Below, one piece after another: positions 49,306-57,560 of a DNA stretch of 64,000 nucleotides (the first letter of the stretch is position 1; each line of letters starts with the position of its first letter). A model generated the notes under the pieces. It had not been told where the DNA came from and ran no database searches. It worked only from the letters and a program-made list of their open reading frames with translations. This DNA is from Streptomyces mashuensis. GTDB taxonomy: Bacteria; Actinomycetota; Actinomycetes; Streptomycetales; Streptomycetaceae. A program made the translations under genes and the position numbers. The stretch spans positions 33,757-97,756 of the forward strand of contig NZ_BNBD01000020.1 in assembly GCF_014654785.1 (NCBI RefSeq), read 5' to 3'.

Positions 49306-49662
49306 CCGGCCGGCCGGGGCGCGGCGGTGAAGCGCAGGGAGGTGTGGTCGGCCGTGCGCGGCGTCTCGACAATGGCCCGGGCGAGGCCACCGCCGGGCCC
49401 GGCCCGGTCGATGTACTGCTGTGTGCGGGCGAAGAGTTCGCGGCGCAGGGCGTGGTGCCGGCGGTGGAGCATGAACCAGTTGCCGTCGGCCCGGAGCCGG
49501 TCGCGGAGCTCGGTGCTCCGTTCGTCGTCGGTGGCGGCGTCGCCCAGGAGGATGCAGCGGACGATGCGCTGGTAGGCGGCGTGGAACAGCGGCCAGGTGC
49601 ACGGCCGTGCGGAAGGAGGCGCACCTCCGGTGCTTGTGCAGGACGTGCGGCTCGGTCGGCAT
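49302..49662 (-). pseudogene. Probable frameshifted gene of unknown family
   Basis: From about 49610 down to the stop at 49302 one frame reads like real protein (WPLFHAAYQRIVRCILLGD, ERSTELRDRLRADGNW, HALRRELFARTQQYIDRAG). A plausible start (ATG at 49662, MPTEPHVLHKHRRCASF) lies in another frame. A single indel near 49600 would join them to about 119 residues. Family not recognised. The rest of the gap, up to 49814, shows nothing certain beyond a possible short minus-strand coding tail (TAELLSQEEATVAHHLCLAH) near 49680-49790. Confidence 0.4.
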
Positions 49663-49814
49663 CCGGTCGTGACCCTCACCCGCCGGGCGGCGAGTGGTGG
49701 GCGTCCAGGCGGTGGTGGGCGAGGCACAAGTGGTGGGCCACCGTCGCTTCCTCCTGGCTGAGGAGTTCGGCGGTGGCCTCGGTGCCGGGCCCCTGGCATC
49801 GGCCCCGGCGGTCC

Positions 49815-51002
49815 TCACGAGAGCAGGCCCCCGGTGTAGTCGTCCTCGGCGAGCAGCCGCCACGAGCGGCCGGGCGTCGCGAACGCTTCCGGGTCGACGG
49901 CCTGCACCAGCGCGTCGACATGATGGTGCAGCAGCGCCCGGGGGTCGAACGCCTCCCACGCGCCGAGGTCGCCGTCGCCGTCGTACTCGTAGCGGTACCA
50001 CTCGGCCCTCATGCGCCCGTGCGTCCACAGCGCGTACAGCAGCGCGGACAGGTCGCGATTGAGGTAGGCGTCCGGCTCGCCGTCGTCGTACCAGTCGGGC
50101 AGTTCCAGCCGGCCGGTGGTGCCGTCGAGCGCTATCTCCAGGTCGTGGGGCCACCAGCCGACGGCGAAGAAGTCGCGCTGGTATGCCCGGTCGTCGGAGG
50201 GGTCCTCGAAGTACTGGGGATAGGCCTCGCCCATCGTGCGGAGCGGCCCGGTGTGGGCCACGAACGCCTGGCCGTCCAGGGGCAGTCCGGCTTCGGTGAG
50301 GAGCCGCCGGGTCGGGGCGTGGGTGAGGCCGGCCGGCAGTTCCTCGGGCCGGAAGCGGCGTACCGCGCCCTCGCCGGTGAGCCGGGCCAGGTCCTCCACC
50401 AGGTCCGGCCCGAGCACGTACGCCGGTTCTCCGGGCCCGCCGGGCCGGGCACCCCAGCGCAGCGAACGGACCATCACGGCGGTGGGCCAGTGCGCCACGG
50501 CCGCGCCGGCCGCGAACAGGCGCGGGTCGATGGTGCGCATCCGGCGCCCGGCCGCTTCCACCACCTCGGCCACGGTCCCCGGCCCGCGGCGGTCATCGTC
50601 CGCGCCCTCGTCCACCGGCGCCGGGGCGAGCGCCTCGACTTCCCGTATCAGGCCGGTGAACGCGGTCAGGTCCGACGCCAGGAGGTCACGGGACAGGTCT
50701 CCCACGTCCCAGCGGGCGAGGTGCACCTCGCCCGTCACGCCGTCGAGGACGACGTTGCTGTCGCAGTAGTCGGTCTCCCCGATGACGAACAGCCTTCCCT
50801 CGTCGTCGAAGACCTCGAGCTCCCGGTCCTCGCCCACCACGCGGAGGTCGAGGTCCGCGGCCCGGCCGGGCAGGCCCTCCGTCACGAGGAAACGACGGCT
50901 CGCCTCATGCGTCAGCCCTTTCGGCAACGCCCGCGGCGCCGGCCGGCACACCGCGCTCTCCCCCGTCGCTCTGCCGCCCTGCTGGATGTCCGTCGCGTTC
51001 AT
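49815..51002 (-). CDS. Protein with two tandem SUKH-4-like domains
   Basis: 395 residues with an internal duplication. The opening LPKGLTHEASRRFLVTEGLP (about residue 27) recurs as LPAGLTHAPTRRLLTEAGLP (about residue 222). Each is followed by a strand-rich part typical of SUKH-4 (LFVIGETDYCDSNVVLDGVTG; DLEIALDGTTGRLEL). SUKH proteins are immunity proteins against diverse secreted toxins or act as binding scaffolds. No toxin is adjacent. The two halves differ enough to recognise different partners. Confidence 0.78.
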   Translation of the reverse strand: MNATDIQQGGRATGESAVCRPAPRALPKGLTHEASRRFLVTEGLPGRAADLDLRVVGEDRELEVFDDEGRLFVIGETDYCDSNVVLDGVTGEVHLARWDVGDLSRDLLASDLTAFTGLIREVEALAPAPVDEGADDDRRGPGTVAEVVEAAGRRMRTIDPRLFAAGAAVAHWPTAVMVRSLRWGARPGGPGEPAYVLGPDLVEDLARLTGEGAVRRFRPEELPAGLTHAPTRRLLTEAGLPLDGQAFVAHTGPLRTMGEAYPQYFEDPSDDRAYQRDFFAVGWWPHDLEIALDGTTGRLELPDWYDDGEPDAYLNRDLSALLYALWTHGRMRAEWYRYEYDGDGDLGAWEAFDPRALLHHHVDALVQAVDPEAFATPGRSWRLLAEDDYTGGLLS

Positions 51003-51186
51003 GTCCCCGCCCGTTGCTTTCCGTGATGCCCGTCGTCGTGGCCGACCCTAGCCGGAGCCACTGACACCGGCCCGAGCACGGCAGGACGGAACGCGCCGCG
51101 CCGATTAGCCTGGAAGGGACGAACCCGGCGGCTCGGTCCGCCACTCGGCGCCGCATGCTGCCGGCGACCACGCGCTGAGGGTTGTC

Positions 51187-51927
51187 ATGGAACGCGGTCC
51201 TGCTCCGTCCGCCGTACGCCTGTCGCTCCTCGGCGGTTTCTCGCTGACCGTCGGTGACGAGCCGCTGAGCGTCCCGCCGTCGTCGGAGCGCGTGCTGGCC
51301 TTCGTCGCCCTCTCCTGCAACGGCGCCGTCCCCCGGGCCCTCGTCGCCGGAACCCTGTGGCCCGACACGCCCGAGCACTGCGCTTTCGCGAACCTCCGGT
51401 CCGCGCTGTCGCGCCTTCAGCACTCCGGCCGTGCGGCCCTGGACGTCACCAACACCACCGTACGTCTGGCCCGTGACGTCGGCGTCGACTTCCACCGCGC
51501 CCGGTCGCTCGCCCACCTCGTCCTCGACGGGCGTACCGCCGTGGCGGACGCCGGCCTCGGGGCCACGACCGTCCTCGCGCTCTCCGCCGACCTCCTCCCC
51601 GGCTGGTACGAGGACTGGGTGCTGCTGGAGGCGGACAGTTGGCGGGACCTGCGCACGCACGCCCTCGAACGGCTGTCGGCGGAGTTCCTCGCAGCGCGGC
51701 GCTTCGCCGAGGCGGTCACCGCCGCCCACGCCGCCGTGCGCGCCGCCCCGCTGCGCGCGAGCAGCCAGGCGTCACTGATCCGCGCCCACCTCGCCGAAGG
51801 CAACACGTCCGATGCCGCACAGAGCTTCGAGCGCTACGAGCGGCGCCTTCGGGCGGAGACCGGGCTGCGGCCGGCGCCCGGGCTGCGCCGGCTCGTGCGG
51901 GAGAGCCCGGGCTCCCGGTCCCGGTGA
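51187..51927 (+). CDS. SARP-type regulator with BTAD domain
   Basis: 246 residues. The N-terminal OmpR-like winged helix (VRLSLLGGFSLTVGDEPL, LVAGTLWPDTPEHCAFANLR, SALSRLQ) is followed by the bacterial transcriptional activation domain (about 110-240; ADLLPGWYEDWVLLEADSWR, then a tetratricopeptide-like bundle ending in LRAETGLRPAPGLRRL). Length fits a small SARP without ATPase. SARPs activate secondary metabolite clusters; no such cluster is adjacent, and its target may lie elsewhere. Confidence 0.86.
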   Translation: MERGPAPSAVRLSLLGGFSLTVGDEPLSVPPSSERVLAFVALSCNGAVPRALVAGTLWPDTPEHCAFANLRSALSRLQHSGRAALDVTNTTVRLARDVGVDFHRARSLAHLVLDGRTAVADAGLGATTVLALSADLLPGWYEDWVLLEADSWRDLRTHALERLSAEFLAARRFAEAVTAAHAAVRAAPLRASSQASLIRAHLAEGNTSDAAQSFERYERRLRAETGLRPAPGLRRLVRESPGSRSR

Positions 51928-51947
51928 GGACCGGCGTCCGGTCACCG

Positions 51948-52463
51948 TCACCGGGCGTTCAGGTAGATCTGCGGCGACCAGGGGCTGCAGAACGCGCGCT
52001 GCCCGCCACCCTGCACCGTCGCGTCGAAGCACGCCTTGACCTTGAAGTTCCAGTCGCCGTTGGAGGCCTCGTGGAAGGTCAGGAGGCGGTGTTCCCCGAT
52101 GGTGAGGTTGATCGTCTTCCAGCCGAGTTCACCGGGCTTTGTGTACTGCATGACGTAGTACGTGTAGTGGAAGAGCCCCGTTCCGGCGTAGCCGCCGTAG
52201 TAGGCCCTCACCGTGCTGGGGCAGCTGTCGAAGCGGGCCCCGAGGTACGGGCTGTTGCCCGACTGGTAGCGGGGCGGGGATCCCCCGATGTCGGTGCCTC
52301 CGGCGGGCGGGAAGCCGGTGTGGGGAGGACGCGTGACGCACAGGGAGGCCGGGGTGTGTCCCACTGCGGCCGCCGCCGCTCCCGGTGCGCAGATCAGGCC
52401 GGCTCCGAGCAGTGCCGCCGCGCAGGCGGCTGTCAGCGGTCGGCCACGGCTGAGGACTCTCAT
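51948..52463 (-). CDS. Secreted protein of unknown function (171 aa)
   Basis: Signal peptide MRVLSRGRPLTAACAAALLG with cleavage after AAA near 34. The mature part has four cysteines (SLCVTRPP, FDSCPSTV, VKACFDAT, RAFCSPWS) and a strand-rich, aromatic core (GLFHYTYYVMQYTKPGELGW, HEASNGDWNFKVKAC). The pattern suggests a disulfide-bonded beta protein. Family not recognised. Confidence 0.65.
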   Translation of the reverse strand: MRVLSRGRPLTAACAAALLGAGLICAPGAAAAAVGHTPASLCVTRPPHTGFPPAGGTDIGGSPPRYQSGNSPYLGARFDSCPSTVRAYYGGYAGTGLFHYTYYVMQYTKPGELGWKTINLTIGEHRLLTFHEASNGDWNFKVKACFDATVQGGGQRAFCSPWSPQIYLNAR

Positions 52464-52604
52464 GGTGACGGCTCCGTTCGTGCTGCTCGTTCTGCGGCGA
52501 ACCCCGGACGCTGCCAGTCTCGTCGTGGCGGCGTCACCGCCGCGTGACGCCCGTGCAACGCCGCAGGTGGCCCCTGCACCGGCCGCGGGCCCTACCCTGG
52601 TGCC

Positions 52605-53171
52605 GTGATCCGCTCATCGCCGTCGACGCCCTTCGGCCGCTTCGAGGAGTCCTGGTCGGCCGTGTCCCGTCCCGAGCTGCTCGCCGGGCCCGTGGCCGCG
52701 GCGCTCGGCCGATGGGGCGGTACGGGGCCGGGGGGTTCCGTCCTGGTCGTCGACACCGACCCCGCGGTGGCCGACACCGCCGCGTTCAGCGACACGTACG
52801 GCGTGCCCCTGGACGTCTCCGCGAACTGTGTGGTCGTCGCCGCCCGGCGCGGCGAGAAGGTCACGTACGCGGCGTGCGTCGCCCTGGCGACCACCCGCGT
52901 GGACGTCAACTCGGTGGTGCGCAAGCGCCTCGGCGCCCGCAAGGCGTCGTTCGCGCCGATGGAGACGGCCGTGGCGGAGACCGGCATGGAGTACGGCGGG
53001 ATCACGCCCGTCGGGCTGCCGGACGGCTGGCCCCTGCTCCTCGACGAGGCCGTCGTCGCCACGCCGTCCGTCCTGATCGGCAGCGGCCTGCGCCGGAGCA
53101 AGCTGATCCTGCCCGGGGCCGCCCTGGCCGGCCTGCCGAACGCGGAGGTCGTCACCGGCCTGGCCCGGTGA
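52605..53171 (+). CDS. YbaK/EbsC-type aminoacyl-tRNA deacylase-like protein
   Basis: 188 residues, GTG start. YbaK fold: DTAAFSDTYGVPLDVSANCV, then the conserved VNSVVRKRLGARKASFAP (Lys of the editing site) and the closing GGITPVGLP with IGSG. Such proteins hydrolyse mischarged aminoacyl-tRNAs or related esters in trans. Substrate specificity is not readable. It ends 6 bp from the convergent MerR gene. Confidence 0.85.
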   Translation: MIRSSPSTPFGRFEESWSAVSRPELLAGPVAAALGRWGGTGPGGSVLVVDTDPAVADTAAFSDTYGVPLDVSANCVVVAARRGEKVTYAACVALATTRVDVNSVVRKRLGARKASFAPMETAVAETGMEYGGITPVGLPDGWPLLLDEAVVATPSVLIGSGLRRSKLILPGAALAGLPNAEVVTGLAR

Positions 53172-53177
53172 GTCCGC

Positions 53178-53822
53178 TCATCCCAGGGAGCGGCGGCGCA
53201 CCTGGTCCTCCTGGGCGAGGCGGCGCAGCAGTTCGATGACGGGGCCGGAGAGGGCGAGGACGATGACCGCCTGTTCGGCCAGGGCCGGCGAATCGCCGAG
53301 GGCGGCCGCTCGCTCCAGGTCCAGGCCGGCGATCGCATGGGCCAGCTCGGCGTAGGCGACGAGTCCTTCCGGACGGTAGTCCGCGTGGAGCCGCCTGAGC
53401 TCCCTCAGCGCCGTCGTCAGGGCCTGGACGTGCGGGGAGCTGTCGGCGACCTCCCAGTCCATCCTGGCGATCAGGTCGGCCACGTCCGCTCGGGCGGCGG
53501 CCTCGGCCTGTGCGTCACGGTCGGGGTCCCCGGCCGAGGCCGCCGTGACGGGTACGGGCAGGGCGTAGCTGATCGCCCGGAGGGTGCCGTCGGTGGTCTC
53601 GGCCTGGTCGACCGCCGTCAGGACGTCGCGGGTGGCGGCGATGGACAGCCCGCCGAGGGTGGTCAGGGCCTTGATCAGCCGGAGGCGCTGGACGTGTTCC
53701 TCCCCGTACTCGGCCAGGGTCGCGGCGGTCGCCCGGCCGGCGGGGAGCAGGCCCTCCCGGCGGAAGTACTTGATGCTGGCGACCGGCACGCCGGTCCTGC
53801 GGCTGAGCTCGGAGATCTTCAT
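53178..53822 (-). CDS. MerR-family transcriptional regulator
   Basis: 214 residues. The N-terminal MerR HTH (MKISELSRRTGVPVASIKYF, RREGLLPAGRATAATLAEYG) and a long dimerisation helix are clear; the C-terminal part (about 110-214) is a helical effector domain without metal-binding cysteines. It is divergent from the YhgE-type membrane protein across 148 bp that include a perfect palindrome. It probably responds to a small molecule and controls the membrane protein. Confidence 0.87.
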   Translation of the reverse strand: MKISELSRRTGVPVASIKYFRREGLLPAGRATAATLAEYGEEHVQRLRLIKALTTLGGLSIAATRDVLTAVDQAETTDGTLRAISYALPVPVTAASAGDPDRDAQAEAAARADVADLIARMDWEVADSSPHVQALTTALRELRRLHADYRPEGLVAYAELAHAIAGLDLERAAALGDSPALAEQAVIVLALSGPVIELLRRLAQEDQVRRRSLG

Positions 53823-53893
53823 GCGGCGTCCTCGCTGGTGGTGCGGGCGGGCGTCCCTCGGCGTCGGACGTCGCCGACTGGACACCTTAAGAA

Positions 53894-53908
53894 GATAGTG
53901 CCACTATC
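53894..53908. promoter_or_regulatory. Palindrome in the MerR/YhgE-type intergenic region
   Basis: GATAGTG-C-CACTATC is a perfect 7-bp inverted repeat. A further ACTATC half-site lies at 53927-53932, followed by more CTAxTC-type repeats. It is the best candidate for the MerR binding site. Confidence 0.5.
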
Positions 53909-53970
53909 CAGTACTCGATACCTTGACTATCTAGCTACTCAGTTACTGCATGTAACCCCCGGAGCGGTCA

Positions 53971-55299
53971 ATGCCTTCCCCTCAGCCCTCTTCCGCGCTG
54001 CGCAGCCCACGGCTGTGGATCGGATCAGGACTCATCCTCGCCGTGGTCTCGACGCTGTTCGCCCTGCTCTACGTGGGTGGCAACGTGAACCCGAAGGGCA
54101 ATCTGCGCGACCTGCCCGTCGCCCTGGTCAACAGCGACCGCGGGGCCGACGCGGGCGGCAAGCACGTCAACCTCGGTGACCAGGTGGTCTCCGGCATCAC
54201 GAAGAGCGCCGGGGACAACCGCAGCATCGACTGGCAGGTCGTGAGCCGCAAGGAGGCCGACAAGCGGCTGGGCCAGGGCAAGGTCTTCGGCGCGCTCGTC
54301 GTGCCGGAGAACTTCACCGCGTCGGTGGCGGGGCTGTCGAGCCCGCAGCAGAAGGAGCCCGTCCGCCCCGTCCTGACGGTGCTGACCAACCAGTCGGCGG
54401 GCAGCATCGGCTCCTCCATGGCCAGCCAGGCGGCCCAGAAGGCCGCCCACGGCGCCTCCGCCAAGATCGGCCAGGAGCTCCTCAAGCGCGCCGCCGCGCA
54501 GAAGACCCCGCTCCCGCCGGCCGCCCAGCTGATGCTGGCCGACCCGGCGACCGTGCAGGTCGCCGACGGCCACCCGCTCGGCACCCACAGCGCCATGGGC
54601 CTGAGCGCCTTCTACTACGCGCTGGTCCTGGTCGTCTGCGGCATGCTCGGCGCCAACGCGATCAACTCCCAGGTCGACACCGCGCTCGGCTACCTGCACG
54701 CCGACTACGGGCCCGTCCGCCTGCGCAAGCCCCTCCAGCACACGAGCCGCGTCCGCACGCTGGGCGTCGGCGTGGTCCTGATGCTCGCGCTCTCCGTCGT
54801 CATGGGCAGCCTCGTCGAGTTCGCCACCGTCGGCATCCTCGGCATGGACGCCTCGCACCTCGGCCTGCTGTGGCTCTACTCGGTGGCCGCGATCGCGGTC
54901 GTCGGCGTGAGCGCCCTGGCGCTGCTCTCCGCGTTCGGCGTGCCGGGCATGCTGCTCTCGGCCATCATCTTCGTCGCCATGGCGGTGCCCTCCTCCGGCG
55001 CGACCGTCCCGCTGCAGGCACTGCCCGACTTCTTCCGCGGGCTCGCCGCGTTCGAGCCGCTCCGGCAGATCACCGGGGGCGCGCGCTCCATCCTGTACTA
55101 CGGGGCCCAGGCCGACGCGGGCCTGACCCGCGCCTGGGTGTCCATGGGCATCGCGCTGGTCGTCTCCGTCCTCTTCGGCTTCGGCGTCACCCGCTTCTAC
55201 GACCGCAAGGGCATGGACCGCATCCCCCGGCCCACCGACGACACCCCCTCCTCGGACTCCTCGGAGCCGGTGGCCGAGCCGGCGCCCGCCACGGCCTGA
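53971..55299 (+). CDS. YhgE/Pip-type (ABC-2-like, DUF3533) membrane protein
   Basis: 442 residues. One N-terminal helix (GLILAVVSTLFALLYVGG), a large extracytoplasmic domain of about 160 residues beginning with the typical LPVALVNSDRGAD, then five helices (YYALVLVVCGMLGANAINS, VVLMLALSVVMGSLVEFA and others) and a Ser/Pro tail. This layout is that of YhgE/Pip and ABC-2 permease-like proteins, seen in phage-receptor and drug-tolerance contexts. No ATPase gene is adjacent. It is probably controlled by the divergent MerR. Confidence 0.83.
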   Translation: MPSPQPSSALRSPRLWIGSGLILAVVSTLFALLYVGGNVNPKGNLRDLPVALVNSDRGADAGGKHVNLGDQVVSGITKSAGDNRSIDWQVVSRKEADKRLGQGKVFGALVVPENFTASVAGLSSPQQKEPVRPVLTVLTNQSAGSIGSSMASQAAQKAAHGASAKIGQELLKRAAAQKTPLPPAAQLMLADPATVQVADGHPLGTHSAMGLSAFYYALVLVVCGMLGANAINSQVDTALGYLHADYGPVRLRKPLQHTSRVRTLGVGVVLMLALSVVMGSLVEFATVGILGMDASHLGLLWLYSVAAIAVVGVSALALLSAFGVPGMLLSAIIFVAMAVPSSGATVPLQALPDFFRGLAAFEPLRQITGGARSILYYGAQADAGLTRAWVSMGIALVVSVLFGFGVTRFYDRKGMDRIPRPTDDTPSSDSSEPVAEPAPATA

Positions 55300-55330
55300 G
55301 CCACGGGCCACGGGCCCACAAACCACCACG

Positions 55331-55365
55331 ACCGTGCCCTCCGGGTCTCCCCCGGAGGGCACGGT
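55331..55365. terminator. Bidirectional terminator
   Basis: ACCGTGCCCTCCGGG, 5-nt loop, CCCGGAGGGCACGGT: a perfect 15-bp stem between two convergent genes. Confidence 0.8.
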
Positions 55366-55392
55366 CGCGTCGTAGCGGCCCCGGTCCGCCGT

Positions 55393-55698
55393 TCAGCGGT
55401 GGTAGTACAGGTGCCACTGGTAGTCGTACTGGCCCGGATGCCTTTCCTCGCGCTTGCAGCGGTACTCGGCCCACTTGCCGTCGTGCCGGCCCTGCTCGCC
55501 CGCCTTCTTGCAGGAAGCCTCGTCGTCGTACCAGCCGCCCGGCTTCCAGTCCGCCTTCGCCTCCTCGCTCGTGGCGCTGCTCGACGGGCTCGGGGGGTCG
55601 TCCAGTGGAGCGGCGACGGCCGCTCCCGCCGTGCCGGCGAACAGCGCTCCCGCGGTGGCCAGCACCACCGGGGCAAGGCGGATCTTCCTCGATATCAC
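55393..55698 (-). CDS. Small secreted protein (101 aa)
   Basis: GTG start. Signal peptide MISRKIRLAPVVLATAGALF (cleavage AVA-AP). The mature part is polar, with a Pro/Ser linker, two cysteines (ASCKKAGEQG, AEYRCKREE) and an aromatic end (YDYQWHLYYHR). One disulfide is likely. Function not recognised. A longer in-frame extension upstream is low-complexity and lacks a ribosome site. Confidence 0.65.
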   Translation of the reverse strand: MISRKIRLAPVVLATAGALFAGTAGAAVAAPLDDPPSPSSSATSEEAKADWKPGGWYDDEASCKKAGEQGRHDGKWAEYRCKREERHPGQYDYQWHLYYHR

Positions 55699-55888
55699 GG
55701 GATTGCCTCTCTCGTTCGAGCGTGTCCCCCGATGGTGGGCCCGGAGCCCGTGCCGCAGGAAGCGGGTGCCCCGGGCGTACCGGGGCGGGCCCGCCCGCAC
55801 GCCCCGCGCGGGCGGCCCCGAACGGACGCGGCGCGAGCAGGCGGCGTGGGCGGCCGGGCCGCGTACGCCCACAGATGGTGCGCGCGTG

Positions 55889-57100
55889 TCAGGGCGACGT
55901 CGCGTACCGGGTGCCGACGTTGCCGGCGTGCCACTCGTGGTTGCCGCTCATCCAGTTCGCGAGCCCCGCCACGAAGCGAGCGACGAGCGGGTTCGTCGCG
56001 GAGAGCTCGGCGGCCTGCTCCTCGAAGAGGTGGACGATGTCGTTGTGGACCTCGATCGCCTTCTGGAAGGCGTCCTCGATGGAGCAGTCCTCCTCGGCGG
56101 CGATCACGGTGGGCAGGCTGTAGTGGAAGCGGCCGCTCGCCTGCTCCTTGCGGAGGGAGTACAGGTCGTTGCAGATCGTCGACGCGTTGGAGGACAGGGT
56201 GACGGCCCGCTGGACGCGGGGGTCCGCGAAGAGGTGGGCGGGCAGCTCGTAGCCGCCGACGGAGTCGGTGAGGGTCAGGCAGGGGCGGAAGTTGTTGAAC
56301 TGCCGCTGCACGAGGTACTCCCACACCGTGGGGGTGCGCTCGCGGCTGATGCAGTCGCCCTCCGCGTTGTAGCCGAGGTAGAGGTTGGCGATGTCGTGCC
56401 GGAAGCGGTGCGCCTGGGCCGGGGTCGCCAGGGCCTCGAAGTAGTCCATGGCCGACCGCATCGAGCGCAGGGCGGGATGGGAGTCGAGCCCCGCCCGCCA
56501 GTCCGCCTCGTAGCGCGGGATGTTGTGGGCGGGGTCGATCGCGGACTGGGCGACGGCCAGGGCCGCGCCACGGCGGTCGGCCGTGCCGCCGTACTCGGCT
56601 TCGCAGAAGTAGTCGTCGACGGCGTTCTCACCGATCAGGAGACGGGCGGCGGCCATGAGGTGGTCGATGCCAACGGCGTCCGGGTGGCACAGGACCACCG
56701 ACCGTCCGGCGTCGAAGCCGACGAGCGCGTCGCGCAGTTCGGTCTCCGGGTAGAGGCCCACCTCCTTCTCGGCCCATTCGACGAGCCGGGCGTTGACCTC
56801 GTCGGCCAGCGCGCGGTCGTCCCGTACGGCCGGCGGGCAGTAGAGCCCCTCGATCCGCTGAGAGGAGGACGAGGGGGTGGAGGGAGCTTGCGGCTCCGGC
56901 TGCTCGGGCGGCTGCGGCGCATGCAGCGCGTGCGGCGGCTCCGGCACCGCGGGCGGGGCGGGGACCGGTTGCAGCGCGGGGGCGAAGCGCAGGGAGTGCG
57001 TGCCGATCCCGGTCGGCCCGTACAACAGGCGCGCCACCAGAGGGGACGAGCCGGCAGCGGCCGGAAGTGCATCGGTCGTGCCGGGGGTTGGTGCCTTCAT
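55889..57100 (-). CDS. 2-methylisoborneol synthase
   Basis: 403 residues of the bacterial class I terpene synthase family. A Pro-rich, disordered N-terminus of about 90 residues is typical of MIB synthase. The acidic metal motif DDYFCE begins at residue 162, the NSE motif NDLYSLRKE at residue 311, and the RY pair is in GTRYATSP near the C-terminus. It cyclises 2-methylgeranyl diphosphate to 2-methylisoborneol, the musty odorant. The methyltransferase making that substrate is encoded divergently at 57557. The ATG at 57100 was chosen for its match to the family; GTG codons upstream are possible. Confidence 0.9.
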   Translation of the reverse strand: MKAPTPGTTDALPAAAGSSPLVARLLYGPTGIGTHSLRFAPALQPVPAPPAVPEPPHALHAPQPPEQPEPQAPSTPSSSSQRIEGLYCPPAVRDDRALADEVNARLVEWAEKEVGLYPETELRDALVGFDAGRSVVLCHPDAVGIDHLMAAARLLIGENAVDDYFCEAEYGGTADRRGAALAVAQSAIDPAHNIPRYEADWRAGLDSHPALRSMRSAMDYFEALATPAQAHRFRHDIANLYLGYNAEGDCISRERTPTVWEYLVQRQFNNFRPCLTLTDSVGGYELPAHLFADPRVQRAVTLSSNASTICNDLYSLRKEQASGRFHYSLPTVIAAEEDCSIEDAFQKAIEVHNDIVHLFEEQAAELSATNPLVARFVAGLANWMSGNHEWHAGNVGTRYATSP

Positions 57101-57556
57101 CCGCAACTCCGTCCGCAATGGCTTGACTCGCCGTCCTCGTCGAAGGGATAGCACTCGTGAAGAGAGCGCCACAAGGTCGCCCCTGCCCTCTCACGCGCCC
57201 CTGACGTGCGCCTTCGCCAAGGTCTTTCTTCGTACGCACGGCCGGGTGGCCGCGATCAGTTCGCGCGATTCAAGCCATCCTCGGGAACGGTTGCTTCCGC
57301 TCGGAGCGGCCGTTCCGGGGCATCCGTGCACGCCGCACACGGCACGTGGAGGGTGCGGAGGGTGGCGAAAACAGAGGGGGCACGTTCCGGCCTGCTCGAC
57401 CAACATCGTTACCCGCTGCTTCACTTGCGGCGCGCAGCTCCGGATCCAGCCCAACCACCCGTCGTGGACCGGTCGTTCCCGTCTGCGCGATCCCTGCCGT
57501 GTCTGCACGTTCCGCATACCTGGAAGCACCGGCACCGCCGTAAGGAGCCCCCGCCC
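57101..57556. other. Divergent promoter region of the 2-methylisoborneol genes
   Basis: 456 bp between the two starts. It contains a compound dyad at 57284-57316 (GGAACGG...CCGTTCC enclosing CCGCTC-G-GAGCGG) and, on the plus strand from about 57400 to 57560, a frame with a CxxC...CxxC pattern whose stop overlaps the methyltransferase start. No cyclic-nucleotide-binding protein gene, the usual partner in Streptomyces, is present. Confidence 0.5.
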
Positions 57557-57560
57557 ATGA
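57291..57560 (+). CDS. Possible small zinc-ribbon-like ORF coupled to the methyltransferase gene
   Basis: The frame contains RCFTCGAQLRIQPNHPSW followed by DPCRVCTF, that is CxxC-N(about 24)-CxxC, and its TGA overlaps the methyltransferase ATG (ATGA). The only conventional start is a TTG at 57291 with no ribosome site, and the first half is low-complexity. It may be a real coupled micro-ORF or a chance frame. Confidence 0.3.
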   Translation: MLPLGAAVPGHPCTPHTARGGCGGWRKQRGHVPACSTNIVTRCFTCGAQLRIQPNHPSWTGRSRLRDPCRVCTFRIPGSTGTAVRSPRP

